Assembly (NCBI RefSeq): GCF_019175385.1
Contig: NC_083348.1
Coordinates: forward strand, 2,557,001-2,621,000
Source: Lycium barbarum
Lineage: Eukaryota; Streptophyta; Magnoliopsida; Solanales; Solanaceae
Length of the DNA: 64,000 nucleotides
Reading direction: 5' to 3'
Position 1 is the first letter of the stretch. Every line of letters begins with the position of its first letter. Shown here piece by piece: positions 25,001 to 36,667 of this stretch. The notes beneath the pieces were generated by a model, which saw nothing but the letters and a program-made list of their open reading frames with translations, was not told where the DNA came from and made no database searches. Position numbers and translations under genes: made by a program.

Positions 25001-28000
25001 TGTTCTAGTTCAGGTTTCCTATACCGTGGAGAAGTTAGCTAAGATGTATATTTGGGATATTGTAAGATTGCACCGGATCCCTATTTCTGTTGTATCTGAT
25101 CGGGGTATTATCGTCACTTCCCGATTCTGGAGGGCATTTCATGAGGAGTTGGATACCCGATTGGACTTTAGTACAACTTTCCATCCCCAGACCGATGGAC
25201 AGTCCGAGCGGACCATTCAGGTGCTCGAGGACATGTTGAGAGCGTGTGTTATTGAATTTGGTGGTCATTGGGATCAGCACTTGCCCTTGGTAGAGTTTGC
25301 ATACAATAACAATGATCATTCGAGTATTGGTATGGCGCCTTTTGAGGCCTTATATGGTAGGAGGTGTAGATCTCTAATTGGTTGGTTTGATGGGTTCGAG
25401 GCTAGACCTTGGAGTACGGATCTATTAAGAGAGTCCCTTGATAGAGTGAGAGTTATTCAGGCCAGGCTCCTGGCAGCTCAGAGTCAGCAAAAGATGTATA
25501 CGGACCGAAAGGTCTAGGATTTGAAGTTTGCTATTGGTGACCAGGTTCTATTGAAGGTTTCACCCATGAAGAGTGTTATGGAGTTTGGTAAGAGGGGTAA
25601 GTTGAGCCCCAGGTACACTGGTCCATTTGAGATTGTGGATTATATCGGCGATGTAGCTTATGAGTTAGCATTGCCGCCAAGCTTGCGGGAGTTCATGCGG
25701 TTCATGTTTCGATGCTAAAGAAATACCATGCTGACGGTACCTACATTGTCCTTTGGGATTCGATATTGCTTGATGAGAATTTAACTTATGAGGAGGAGCC
25801 TATCGCGATCTTGGATAGGGAGGTTCGGAAGTTGAGGTCAAAGGAGATTGCTTCTGTGAAGTTGCAATGGAAGTACCGCCCGGTGGAAGAGGATACTTAG
25901 GAGACTGAGTCCGATATGTGTAGCCGATATCCCAGTTGTTCATTGATTCAGGTATTTTTCCTACTTTCCTTCTTTCTTCGCTCGAGGACAAGCGACGGTT
26001 CAATTGGTATCTGATGTAACTATCTGTTTGGTCGTTATAGTCTCTCTGGTGTTTTCGCCCGTTTTCGAGCATTGATTAGCTAAATTTTGACCCGAGGGGA
26101 CCATTGACACGCTTCTCGAGGTGTCTAGATCGAATTTGGGAAAAATTGGTTGGCTCAAAGTTGACTTTTGGGTAAACGAAACCTTTTCGGAAATCCATCG
26201 ATTTCGAGAGGTCCAGATTATCTTTTAGAACTTGTATGTGTATTTGGTTCGGTTCCTAATGCACTCGGATGCATTTCGGGACTTGGGATGGAAAATTGGG
26301 ATTAAGGCATCGGAGGTTGACTCAGGCAACGAGGCCTCCATTGGGAATTTCGAGACCACGAGCGCGTTCGCAGCGTATTTTTGTGTGGGTCTGTGTGTTT
26401 GGTTTGAGAGCAGATTGTTATACCTCGGAAAAATTTTCATTGATGCACAGTGAATAGACTAACGAAGAGCACGAAGTATATGGTATTTCAATAAGTAAGG
26501 AATGACATTTGATGATTCTAAATGAGATTTCGAAGATATTCGAGGTAATAGAAGAAAGTTTGCCAAGAAAGGCAAGGCATACGTTATGTATCAGAAAGGA
26601 TTTATGAGTAATGAATTAATGATGACGTGATGATGTTTTGGAGAAGAGCTATAACGTCCCTTATATTGTTAATGAGGTGTTAAACAAGTGTTAAGAAGGT
26701 TCCATAAGGATTTGAGATCAAATGAGTCGACGAGAACGAAATCGGAATAGCTGGGCATTATACGGCCCAACATACTGGCTGTATAAATTATACTGGCCGT
26801 ATGTTAGGCCGTATATTTAGCCCAGATTGGCAGCCTTCACTGGACCAAACATACGGCCAGACATACGGCCCGTATAAAAGATATGGACCGTATGTTGGTC
26901 CGTATGTTTGTGTCGGGATAGATTTTAAGTAGATATAAGGAGGACCAAGTTCATTATTTTCATTTCCCCTTCACTCCCCTTCTCTCTAGAACACTCTCCA
27001 CACTTCTTCTACAAGAATCCAAAAGAAATTAAGGATCAACTTCATCAAACCAAGGAAATCAAGTGTAAGAAACACATTAAAGTTCATCCAAGTCAAGAAA
27101 TTTCATTGGAGGTGAACTAGGGTTTTGGCTCAAGAGAAGTATTTCCACCCAAGGCTTATTCCTACACCATCTAAGGTAAGTTTTATGGTATTTCTATGTT
27201 GTTTAAGGTATTGAAAATTTGCAACACTTGGATTGTAGAGGGATATAGAAAATGGGTCTTGAATGTGAGAATAGTGATATTGGTGAGTAGTAGCTTGGGT
27301 TGAGTAATGATTCTTGATATATTGTGATTATGATTATGCTATAAATGATATTAAGGACATGGGATAAGAATAAAATGTGAGTAAATGTAATAGTAAACTA
27401 TGACCATGATTATGGAGGAATTGAAGTAAAAATTGTGAAATGTGGATAATGTAGAGTAAACAAAGATTGTTGGTTATGATATTGTGAATGTTATTACAGA
27501 TGTTTGGGAGTTGATATGTGATGTGAGGAAAGTCGTATAAACAAAAGAAATGCTTCCCAATTTTCCCTAGCTTTAGTAAGCACGTTCATATAATCGATTA
27601 GCTAATGTTAATGCGAATTCTCTTGAAGGTAGAAACGTGAGCATTGAAGGAGAACAATCAAGCGATGGAATTGTTAAACGAAAAAGGTATGTAAGGATAG
27701 TCCCTTCTTTCTAAGGCATGACTCCTATGGCATGAATCCTCCTATCTTTCCATGATTTTCCTACATAACGAAACTTATGAGTCTACGATGATAAAGAGCT
27801 TCATACCAGATAAAGAAGAGAGATACATTAAGAGCATAACAATACTGATGATGAATCTAGGTCTAGAAGTCCTAAAGCTTATGATATGGCATTCCTACGA
27901 AGCTAATTATCCTTATATGATTCCTATGATATTATTTTCCCTACCTCTCCATGACTTTCTTACATTCCGGTAACTATGAGTCAGCGTTGATAAAGAGCTT

Positions 28001-28545
28001 CTCATGAGATAAAGATGAGAAATATGTCATGAATACGATGAGTAAGTATAAAGAATCTTAAAGTGAGATACGATGTCCATGAGGTTAATGATCCTAAGTA
28101 TAGTTCCATTGATGCTTTTCCTTGTGGACACTCACCTTAAAATGTTAGTCCCTTCAAGGTGAGGTCTGATGATTATGATCACTCCATAACGTAGTTGGGG
28201 GTTCACGACCTCATGTCACTCCGACGTAGCCATGGTTACCTTTAAGTTTTAACGTATGTTTAATGATGAATGTATGATGATGCTAGGTTTATGATAAGGT
28301 TATGATATGCCTATAATATGTATGATAATGATAAGTTTATGTTGACGATAATGATGACGACAATAATAGTGATAATGATAATGATGACGATGATAATAGT
28401 GATAACGATAATGATGACGACGATAATGGTGATGATGAAAATGATGACGATGATAATAGTGATGACGCTAAAGATGTTTATAGGCTTTTATGTGTATGTG
28501 CCTATGTATGGCTATTATGAAACCCCGAGCTTATATGGCCGAGTA

Positions 28546-28584
<39 letters not shown>

Positions 28585-31500
28585 GCGCGCGCACCACTGC
28601 AGTTGGGTGCGGACAACACTGTGCCTTGGTAGGGCCAGGTACGGATAACACTGAGCCTTGGTAGGGCCAGGAACGGCCAACACTGAGCCTTGGTAGGGCC
28701 AGGTACGGACAACACTGAGCCTTGGTAGGTCCAGGTATGCATAACACCAAGCTTTATTATAGCTGGGTACGTAAGACACCGAACCTATATGGTCGGTTAT
28801 GATATTACTATGTATTCAAATGTATGAAAAGCCCGGAGGACATGTATGTGATATTGTCGAGCCACTACGTGGCCAAATACGGATAATGTTTAATGTGTAT
28901 GAGCAAATACGGTACTATGATATATATGATACGATGATGTATGCGCTATGATGATACATGCACTATGATTATATATGATATAGGCATGAAATGTATTCGC
29001 CCTTAAAAGTTACGCAGGTTATATCTTCATCTTATGTCTTATGATTTCTCTATTATGTTCATTCCATTCATGCCTTGCATACTCGGTACAATGTTCGTAC
29101 TGACATCCGTTTTCTTTGGACGCTGTGTTCATGCCCACAGGTAGACAGGGAGGCGACCCAGATTTATAGAAGCCGATAAGCAGACTTTTGAGAGCACTCC
29201 ATTATTCCGGAGGTGCCATTGATTTACTATTTTGTGTACGTATATGTTTTGGGCACGACGGGGTCCTATCCCGTCCATATGTCTAGTACTCTAGTAGAGG
29301 CTCGTAGATACGTATGTGGGGGTAGTATGGTCTCACGATTCCCTCATTGTATATGTATATAGTATTTTGATAGCCGGAAGGCTTGTGTATATAAAGGTAA
29401 ATATGTTTCAAAATGAAAAATGATTTTCCTACGATTATGAGCATAAGAAACACGACTGTACACAGAATGAGTAATAGAACGAGTGGTGCTCGGTGGTTAG
29501 CCCCGGGTACCCGTCATGGCCCTTGCCGGGTCATGACACAGATGGCCTCGGGAGTAACCCGGGATTTCGATTGAAGACGTAAAAAATGGGAGATTCTGGT
29601 GTCTGGTGCCCGCAATGGCGGCACCGCTGTTGCTTTGAGTTGGCCGCTAGGGCAGCCACGTATGTTGTTAGCCATACCGTTGTGGCAGTCTCCTCGCTGC
29701 CTAGTGGCATATCTATCGTTGTGGCGGTGACGGACAGTTATTTTTCATTAAATATGTCATAAATAAGTATTAGACCCTCATTATTTCCCATCTTAATATT
29801 TCAGCTTGAGGAAACTATTCTTGGAGATAATTTGGAGAACTTAGAGGTAAACCTTGCCCAATCCTTTAATCTTCCTTAATCGCAATCATCTTAGATTTCC
29901 TCCTTTCCTTTAACAATTCCTTAGAGATGGAATTTGAAGGAGGATTTTAGGGAACTTTCCTTTAGGATCATGTATGATAAATTTATGAAGGTTATGCTAA
30001 AATTTGATGAATCGAAGCTTATTAATCATGTATCTTCCACTTAAAACGTTGAATTTTGAATTTGGAGATTTAGGGTTTATACCCAATTTGGGAGTTTTGC
30101 TTAAATCAGAATTTAGGCTAATCCTTGGGCTAAATAAAAAATTAATGGTTGGGTTATGGTCGTCTAGTACTTAATTTGGTAATTTGCCCTCTGAATTTCT
30201 CGTTTTCCCTTGTGGGCCCGTTTCCCTAATTTCTAGGTTTAAAATGGACCGAATTGAAATAGTAACAATATTAGTATCATTCTTCATGAATTCTAATATA
30301 GAATTCGATTATGCTTAGACTACTTTGGTTCTAAGCTTCAGCGGAAGGGCAAGGGAAAGGAGTGAGCTGTTGGTGTTGCGGTTAGGCAGTCAAAGTAGGT
30401 TATGGCTTACCTTTAGTGGGACTTCATATAGCAAAGCACATATTTAGATTATGATGTTGGAGACAGCATGTGAACCTTCGGGTATGAAGTCGGGTTGGAT
30501 ATTGCCTTAGGTTGGGCCCTATTGTGTGTTGGGACTAGCCACCCCGTTATACGTGTTTGATTGTTCCATTGTGATGGTTTGATTCCTTGAGTAGTGGGTA
30601 GATATCAGAATCTGTGTTATTGTCTTGACTGAGATAGGATTGATATACTGTTGTTGGTATTCGAACTATGATACATCATTAGCATACCCGTTGTTAGTAC
30701 TTGTGGCATTGATATACTGTTGGCATACCACTGTTGGTACTGTGATATGATACATTGTTGGCGTACCCATTGTTGGTATTTGTGATATTGATATACTGTT
30801 GGCATACCACTGTTGGTATTGTGATATAATACATTGTTGACGTGCCCCATTGTTGGTGCTTGTGATTTGAACTTGATTGTTGATGATTGATATACACATT
30901 GCCTGTATTCTCACACATTCATGATGGATGACCGATACCCGGTGATGATCCGGTATCGTTGATTGAGTAAACTGATATTTCGATAAACTCTTTACTTGAG
31001 TGATTGTGAAAAGGCCGATGTCCGAAGATCAATTCTGGAATCGTTGATTGTATGAAATTGATATTTGATAAACTCTTTTACTTGAGTGATTGTAAGAAGG
31101 CCGACGTATGAGGTTCAATTCCGGAATCATTGATTGTGTGAGACGGATATTTGGCAGACTCTTTTACTTGAGTGATTGTGAGATAGCCGATGTCCGATGA
31201 TCCTTTCCGGCATCGTGTTGCATTGCCAATTCCGATAACATCCTGAAATCGTTGTTAGTGTATGGACTTTGCCTGTCCCCCAGGGTGGTGTCGGTGAGAC
31301 TCCCCCTGTGAGCAATTAGACAGGGTCCCGTCTGTCTGTTGGGCAAAGATCTGGGATGGGTGGCACTTAGAATTCGCGAGTCACGCTGGGTTGTGCCACC
31401 GAGACGTCGATATTTTCGTTCGGAGTACATGTGTACACCTCATTTGCATGGCATTACATTGCACTCATTCCATCATTGCACTGCATTGTATTATGATTTG

Positions 31501-34500
31501 ATTGAGATACTTGGTGATTGGAATGCTTGATGATTGGATTGTATCGGTTATATTCAGACTTGACGTATTTGGATTAGATGCTTTACATAGGCGATGACGG
31601 ATCCTTGGTTGTGATTATATTGTCTTATATTTGCTAGATTCCTTGCTTATCTGCTTTAGCTTCTGAATTATGTTAGCTATACTTAGTCGGCCAATGATGC
31701 CTACCAGTACTGTTGTTTGTACAGACCTACACTTGCTGCACTCTTTTATGAATGCAGAGTACCGGGTCGGATCTACTTCTGTGACCCGTGGCTGACCGAC
31801 ACTTTAGCTTTCTCTCGAGTTTCTAGGGTGAGCCTGGCGTCCGCGGACCTTGAAAACTTTCCTATCATATGTCTTATTTTTACTTCAGAGACATATACAT
31901 TATGTATTAGTATTCCAGATTGTATTATTCTTCTTAGATGCTCTTGTATTATTCAGACTAGACCCCGGGGGTGTTTATTGTCTTCCGCACTTTTTACTAC
32001 TTATACATAGATATATCGTGAGACTTAAGTATTTTTTCTATTCCGCCGTTTTAAATTCATTCTTTGTGTATTTGTTCATTGTTGGGTTGAGGGTTCGCTT
32101 ACCGAGGTGGGAAGGCAAGTGCCCGCACGGCCTATGGAAAATGGGTCGTGACACATCTAAACATGCAGATGAGCATAAGATATAAATATCTAAATCTGAA
32201 TACACATATGAATATTAAGATATTGTATTAAGATTTGAATGCTAAATAATGAAGATGAATTGTTTTCTCAAAATCTTAACGAATAAAACTTGGCTTTATT
32301 TAAAAAATAATAAATATGAAATTTAAAGAAATACTAAATTAATCTAATACTATTTCAACAAAACATTTTTACAAATTATATGGGGGTTGATGGTGGTATA
32401 GCTATCGATGGTGGTTGTGGGTGCCAATTGGATGAAGGTGATGGTTGTTAGTACTCCCTCTGTCCCAAAAATATTGTCCTCCTTTCCTTTTTAATCTGTC
32501 CGAAAAAGATTCTCACATTTCTTCATTTAGAAACAATTTAACTTTATGAGATGATTTACAACCATACAAATATCTAAGGCTTGTTTTGGACCACACATTT
32601 CAAAAGTCTTCCTTTATTTCTTAAACTTTGTGCCAAGTCAAAAGATGACAATCTTTTTGGGACGGAGGGAGTAGTTGATTGTGGCGACTGATAAATGTCG
32701 TGGATGACAGTGATAGCTAATGGTAGCTGATGGCGGTTGACAATATATAGTGGTGGCCGATAATGGTGATTGTCAGCCGTAATTGGTGGATGTAAAACTA
32801 ATTGATGGTGATGATTGTAAATGATGGCTAATGGTGATGACGGCTGACTACAGTGGTTGTGGCTGAGGCAGAGAAAATTGGGTGCTGCTAGTTGATAATG
32901 GTGAACGGTAGTAAAAGCAAATAAAGTAGTGGTGAACTATCTTTTTCGTATACTTTCTTGAATTGACATCTTAATGATATTAAGATTTTATTATAGATCT
33001 TAATCCTTTGGATACATTCAGACCCATTACGTGGTTGTACAAAACAAAAATGGGAAAAAGCTCAAATATGTAATATAACTTAATGAAATGGTCTATCTAT
33101 GCCACTCGATAATAGTTGGACATAAACATGACATCGTCGTTATCATTTTGTGCCATATATGTCATTACCCACTGACGGAAATCTACTACTATCCAATTTT
33201 GTTATGTAATATTATCTAAACTGTTCATTATTTACCAGCCCCTCCCCTCTCACCCTCTTTTACGAGTGGTATATGTGAGCCATTTTGTTAAGTTCAGTGG
33301 CATTTGAGTCTTTTTCCAATCCCTTATAATATATGACTCTCTTAGGTAACAAACCTAACTTTTGTTATTTTTCTGTTTATAATTTGATGCATGATATTCA
33401 ACTTTTAGAATCATATTCTTATATAAACCTTCATCTTTTTAAATTTTAAGTAACAAACGCATAAGGACAAGTTTGTCCCTTATACCATAACCTTATTATT
33501 TTACATGAAAAACTATACTCTCTTGTTTAAATAGATTATTAATTTAATCATATTCTACATCATTCACAATTTTCACGTACTTAATTTTTAAAAAAACGCA
33601 TAAAATTTGTTTTAATGAAAGACGAACTTAAAAAATAGTGCACTAATGAGGTGTAATGGGGTATGAAAAATACATATGAGTGTGAATTAAGACTACATAT
33701 GTATTTTCATGGTGAAATTTGGGGTATTACAGTGGTTGGGCGTGGTGATGGCTTGGTAAAAAGACATAAAATTTGTTTAAGAAAAAAGAGGACGGACTTA
33801 AATGAGAGTACACTAATGAGGTATAGTGGAAAGTACATACGAGTGTGTGAATTAAGAGTATGTATGTGTTTTCATGATAGAATTTGGGGTTTACAGTGAT
33901 TGGGACGTGATGGTGGCTTGGGAAAAAGACATAAAATTTGTTTAAGAAAAAAAAGAATGGATCTAAAAAAGAGTACATTAATAAAGTGTAGTTGAGCGTA
34001 GAAATACAAATGAGTGTATGAATTGAAAAATGTACGTCATTTCATGGTGAAATTTGGGGTGTTATAATAGTTGGGACCATGACTTGAGAAAAGGTTCTAA
34101 TATGCCACTGCATTTAACGAAATAACTCACATATGCTACTCGTAAAAGTGAGTACTGAGGGGTGGGGGACTGGTGAGTAATGAAGTGCTCAAATAATGTT
34201 GTGTGGCAAGATCTGGTAGTAATAGAGTTTTGTTAGTGGATAATGATATATATGAACTAAAATGGTAACATAACAAGTAGCATAAATAGACCATTTCAAT
34301 AAGTTCGATGACATATTTGAACTTTTCTCAAAACAAAAACGCACTTAACGGTTAAGATCTAAATAATTAAAATTCAGACAAAAATCAAACATATTTAATG
34401 ACTTAAATCTGAATAATTAAGATTAAGATATTTTTTAAGCGCAAACAAACGAGATTTTTTAAGTGCAAACAAACGCGATCTTAAATATCCTTGAGTTTAC

Positions 34501-36596
34501 GATGTTTGATTTTGCAGTCTAATACTTACTGATAAATACGTTTTTCCCCAGGAGGGAATTGCAGTGGCACCGCCATGATCAAGAATCCATTTGCGACCTC
34601 TAGCAACTGCGCCATTGCCATCATCATCATCAGGCCCTTCACCCAACAAACGTAAGGCCACATAGCTAAGTGCTGAACCAATCATGGTGCTATGCCCTTC
34701 TATATAGAATCCCCATCCGCCATCTTCATTCTAGCGCACAAAATGAAAATTATTAACTTCATTCACAGTATCTGCCAATTTTGCTAAACAGAAGAAAGCA
34801 TAGAAGACATTCATACTTACTTGATGGTTGTAAATGAATCTAGCCAATTCTGTTTTGTGTTCTTGTGTTAGAGCGGTGTTAATTGCTCCGCTGATGTATA
34901 AGGCAATGAGCTACACGAACAAACAATAGGGATTATAAATCAAATTGGGAAGCTATGTAGGTTGCATATTTTTTTTTTGTCAGAGCATATGTAAAGATAT
35001 GGATATTGGGTGTGATATAACCCCAAAAGTTAACTTATAAAGTAGGATTGTCCAATTCCATATAAGTAGACCAATCATCTGATTAATCATCGATGTGAGA
35101 CTTTTTTACTCTTCAACACCCCACATAAAATATGTCATCTCCTTTAATTATATGCATTCACCTCAATAAGTCATAATTGACTCTTTCAAATTTTCAATTA
35201 CGCAATTTAGATGTTTTATTAATACTAGTTTCAGTGTACGCGCTTTGGTCACGACAAGCACTATGAGAAAAATTGAATTTAGCCACGAACTTCATCGTTA
35301 ATACGTCGCTAAATTGCTTGTAGATAAGATTCTTTTTGATAATTCGTTACTAATTTATCGCTAAACAGGATTAGCGATGAATTTTGCTGGTTAACTTTTC
35401 ATTGCTAATTCGTATTTATTTAGTAGAGAAATAATAACAAATTTTTTTTAGAGTTGTTAGCATAACTGTAATAAATAAATAAATAAAAAAAAGACAATGT
35501 ATTTAGAATATATTTTATGTTTTACTATTTCATCTTTGTTATTTTAAATTTGCATTTTACCAATTTGACATTTAATAATATACAATAATCAATTTTATTT
35601 TATTCCTAATTTCTTTCACCATTAGTATTTTTCTTATTTAGCAAAGTTATTATATACTTAAGAGTTTTGTCAATTTGAAAAATAAATTTACTAATTTGAG
35701 GAATTTGAAAAATAATAAAATTGAATTCTTTTGCTAATTAGTTAATTCAAAATCTTAATTCTTTGTTTGCTCCACCAAAGGAAATAATTTATTTTTTATT
35801 AATTCAAATTCTTGATATTAGTTCATCCTAGTTCTAAATAATTAACTGTAATTATGATTTTATCCGATAAGAATTCTATATGTACTTTTTTAGTTTGATT
35901 CTTTTGATTTTATCCTTTTAAAATGTTTTTAATTATTTTTCTAGCTCTCAGCATTTTATTTTGGGGCTTTGTGCAGGGAAAAATTAGGCAAACAACATTT
36001 TGCTAATAAGGTTCGTGCTTTTTGTTATATATAGATAGATAGATAGCGTACGCGCTTTGCATGTGTATTAATAAATACTATTTTATAAAAGTAAATAAAT
36101 CTTATTAAATAATGTGTTTGACTTAGAAAATATTTTCTTCAGAAAATATATAAGTTCATGCAAATGAGTAAAAATATTGGCCACGTATATTTTTCGATGG
36201 CTTATTTTAATTGTTAAGGAATTCTGTGAGAATATCTTATGGAAATTGTTGTTATTTATATGACCTAATACTGAAAACAAACAAATAACATAAAAATGCT
36301 GTTATCAATAAAGACTTTTCAAATAAAATAAATTAAAAATTGAATCTGTTGGGAATGAATAGGTCGGCTTTGTAGCTCATAGAAAAACAAAATTGATAAG
36401 CAATAATGTAAAACTCGAAATGATTAATATTGACTTAATATTTATAACAAATAACTTAATATATAAAATATGTAGGAAGTTATCTTTCGTTAAAATAAAC
36501 AACAACAACAACAATAACAATAACAATAGCAATAGCAATAACAATAACAATAACAATAACAATAACAATAACAATAACAATAACAATAACAATAAC

Positions 36597-36667
<71 letters not shown>

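Larger units (their letters stand above)
26416..29538. mobile_element. Solo LTR (3.1 kb) inserted into the 3' LTR
   Basis: Starts TGTTATACCTCGG and ends GGGTCATGACA, with target duplication CAGAT at 26411-26415 and 29539-29543. It contains no primer site or coding region, so it is the product of LTR-LTR recombination of a gypsy-like element. It holds inverted CCGTATGTT/ACATACGG motifs at 26760-26910, GAT-rich repeats at 28260-28480, an AT run at 28549-28582 and four 32-bp repeats at 28623-28750. Confidence 0.88.
17772..32153 (+). mobile_element. Ty3/gypsy chromovirus, complete borders, nested solo LTR
   Basis: The 5' LTR is 17772-20813; the 3' LTR is 26015-32153 and is interrupted by another insertion. 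Target duplication CATCT lies at 17767-17771 and 32154-32158. After the 5' LTR, TTGGTATTAGAGCC resembles the tRNA-iMet primer site with one change. Gag, protease, reverse transcriptase, RNase H, integrase and a C-terminal chromodomain-like segment follow in order, the arrangement of Tekay/Del-type chromoviruses. All frames are broken. Parts of the two LTRs that I compared differ at roughly one base in ten plus indels, so the insertion is not recent. It lies in cyclase intron 4, antisense to the gene. Confidence 0.92.
26015..32153 (+). repeat. 3' LTR of the chromovirus, interrupted
   Basis: LTR halves 26015-26415 and 29539-32153 rejoin to about 3010 bp, once the nested element and one CAGAT copy are removed. 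The right end GGGTCGTGACA is identical to that of the 5' LTR. The tandem units of the 5' LTR recur at 30630-30860. Confidence 0.9.

Noticed and set aside
28318..28779. ORFs with Met/Ile or Tyr/Ile repeats
   Set aside because: They read through GAT, AT and 32-bp repeats in a solo LTR.
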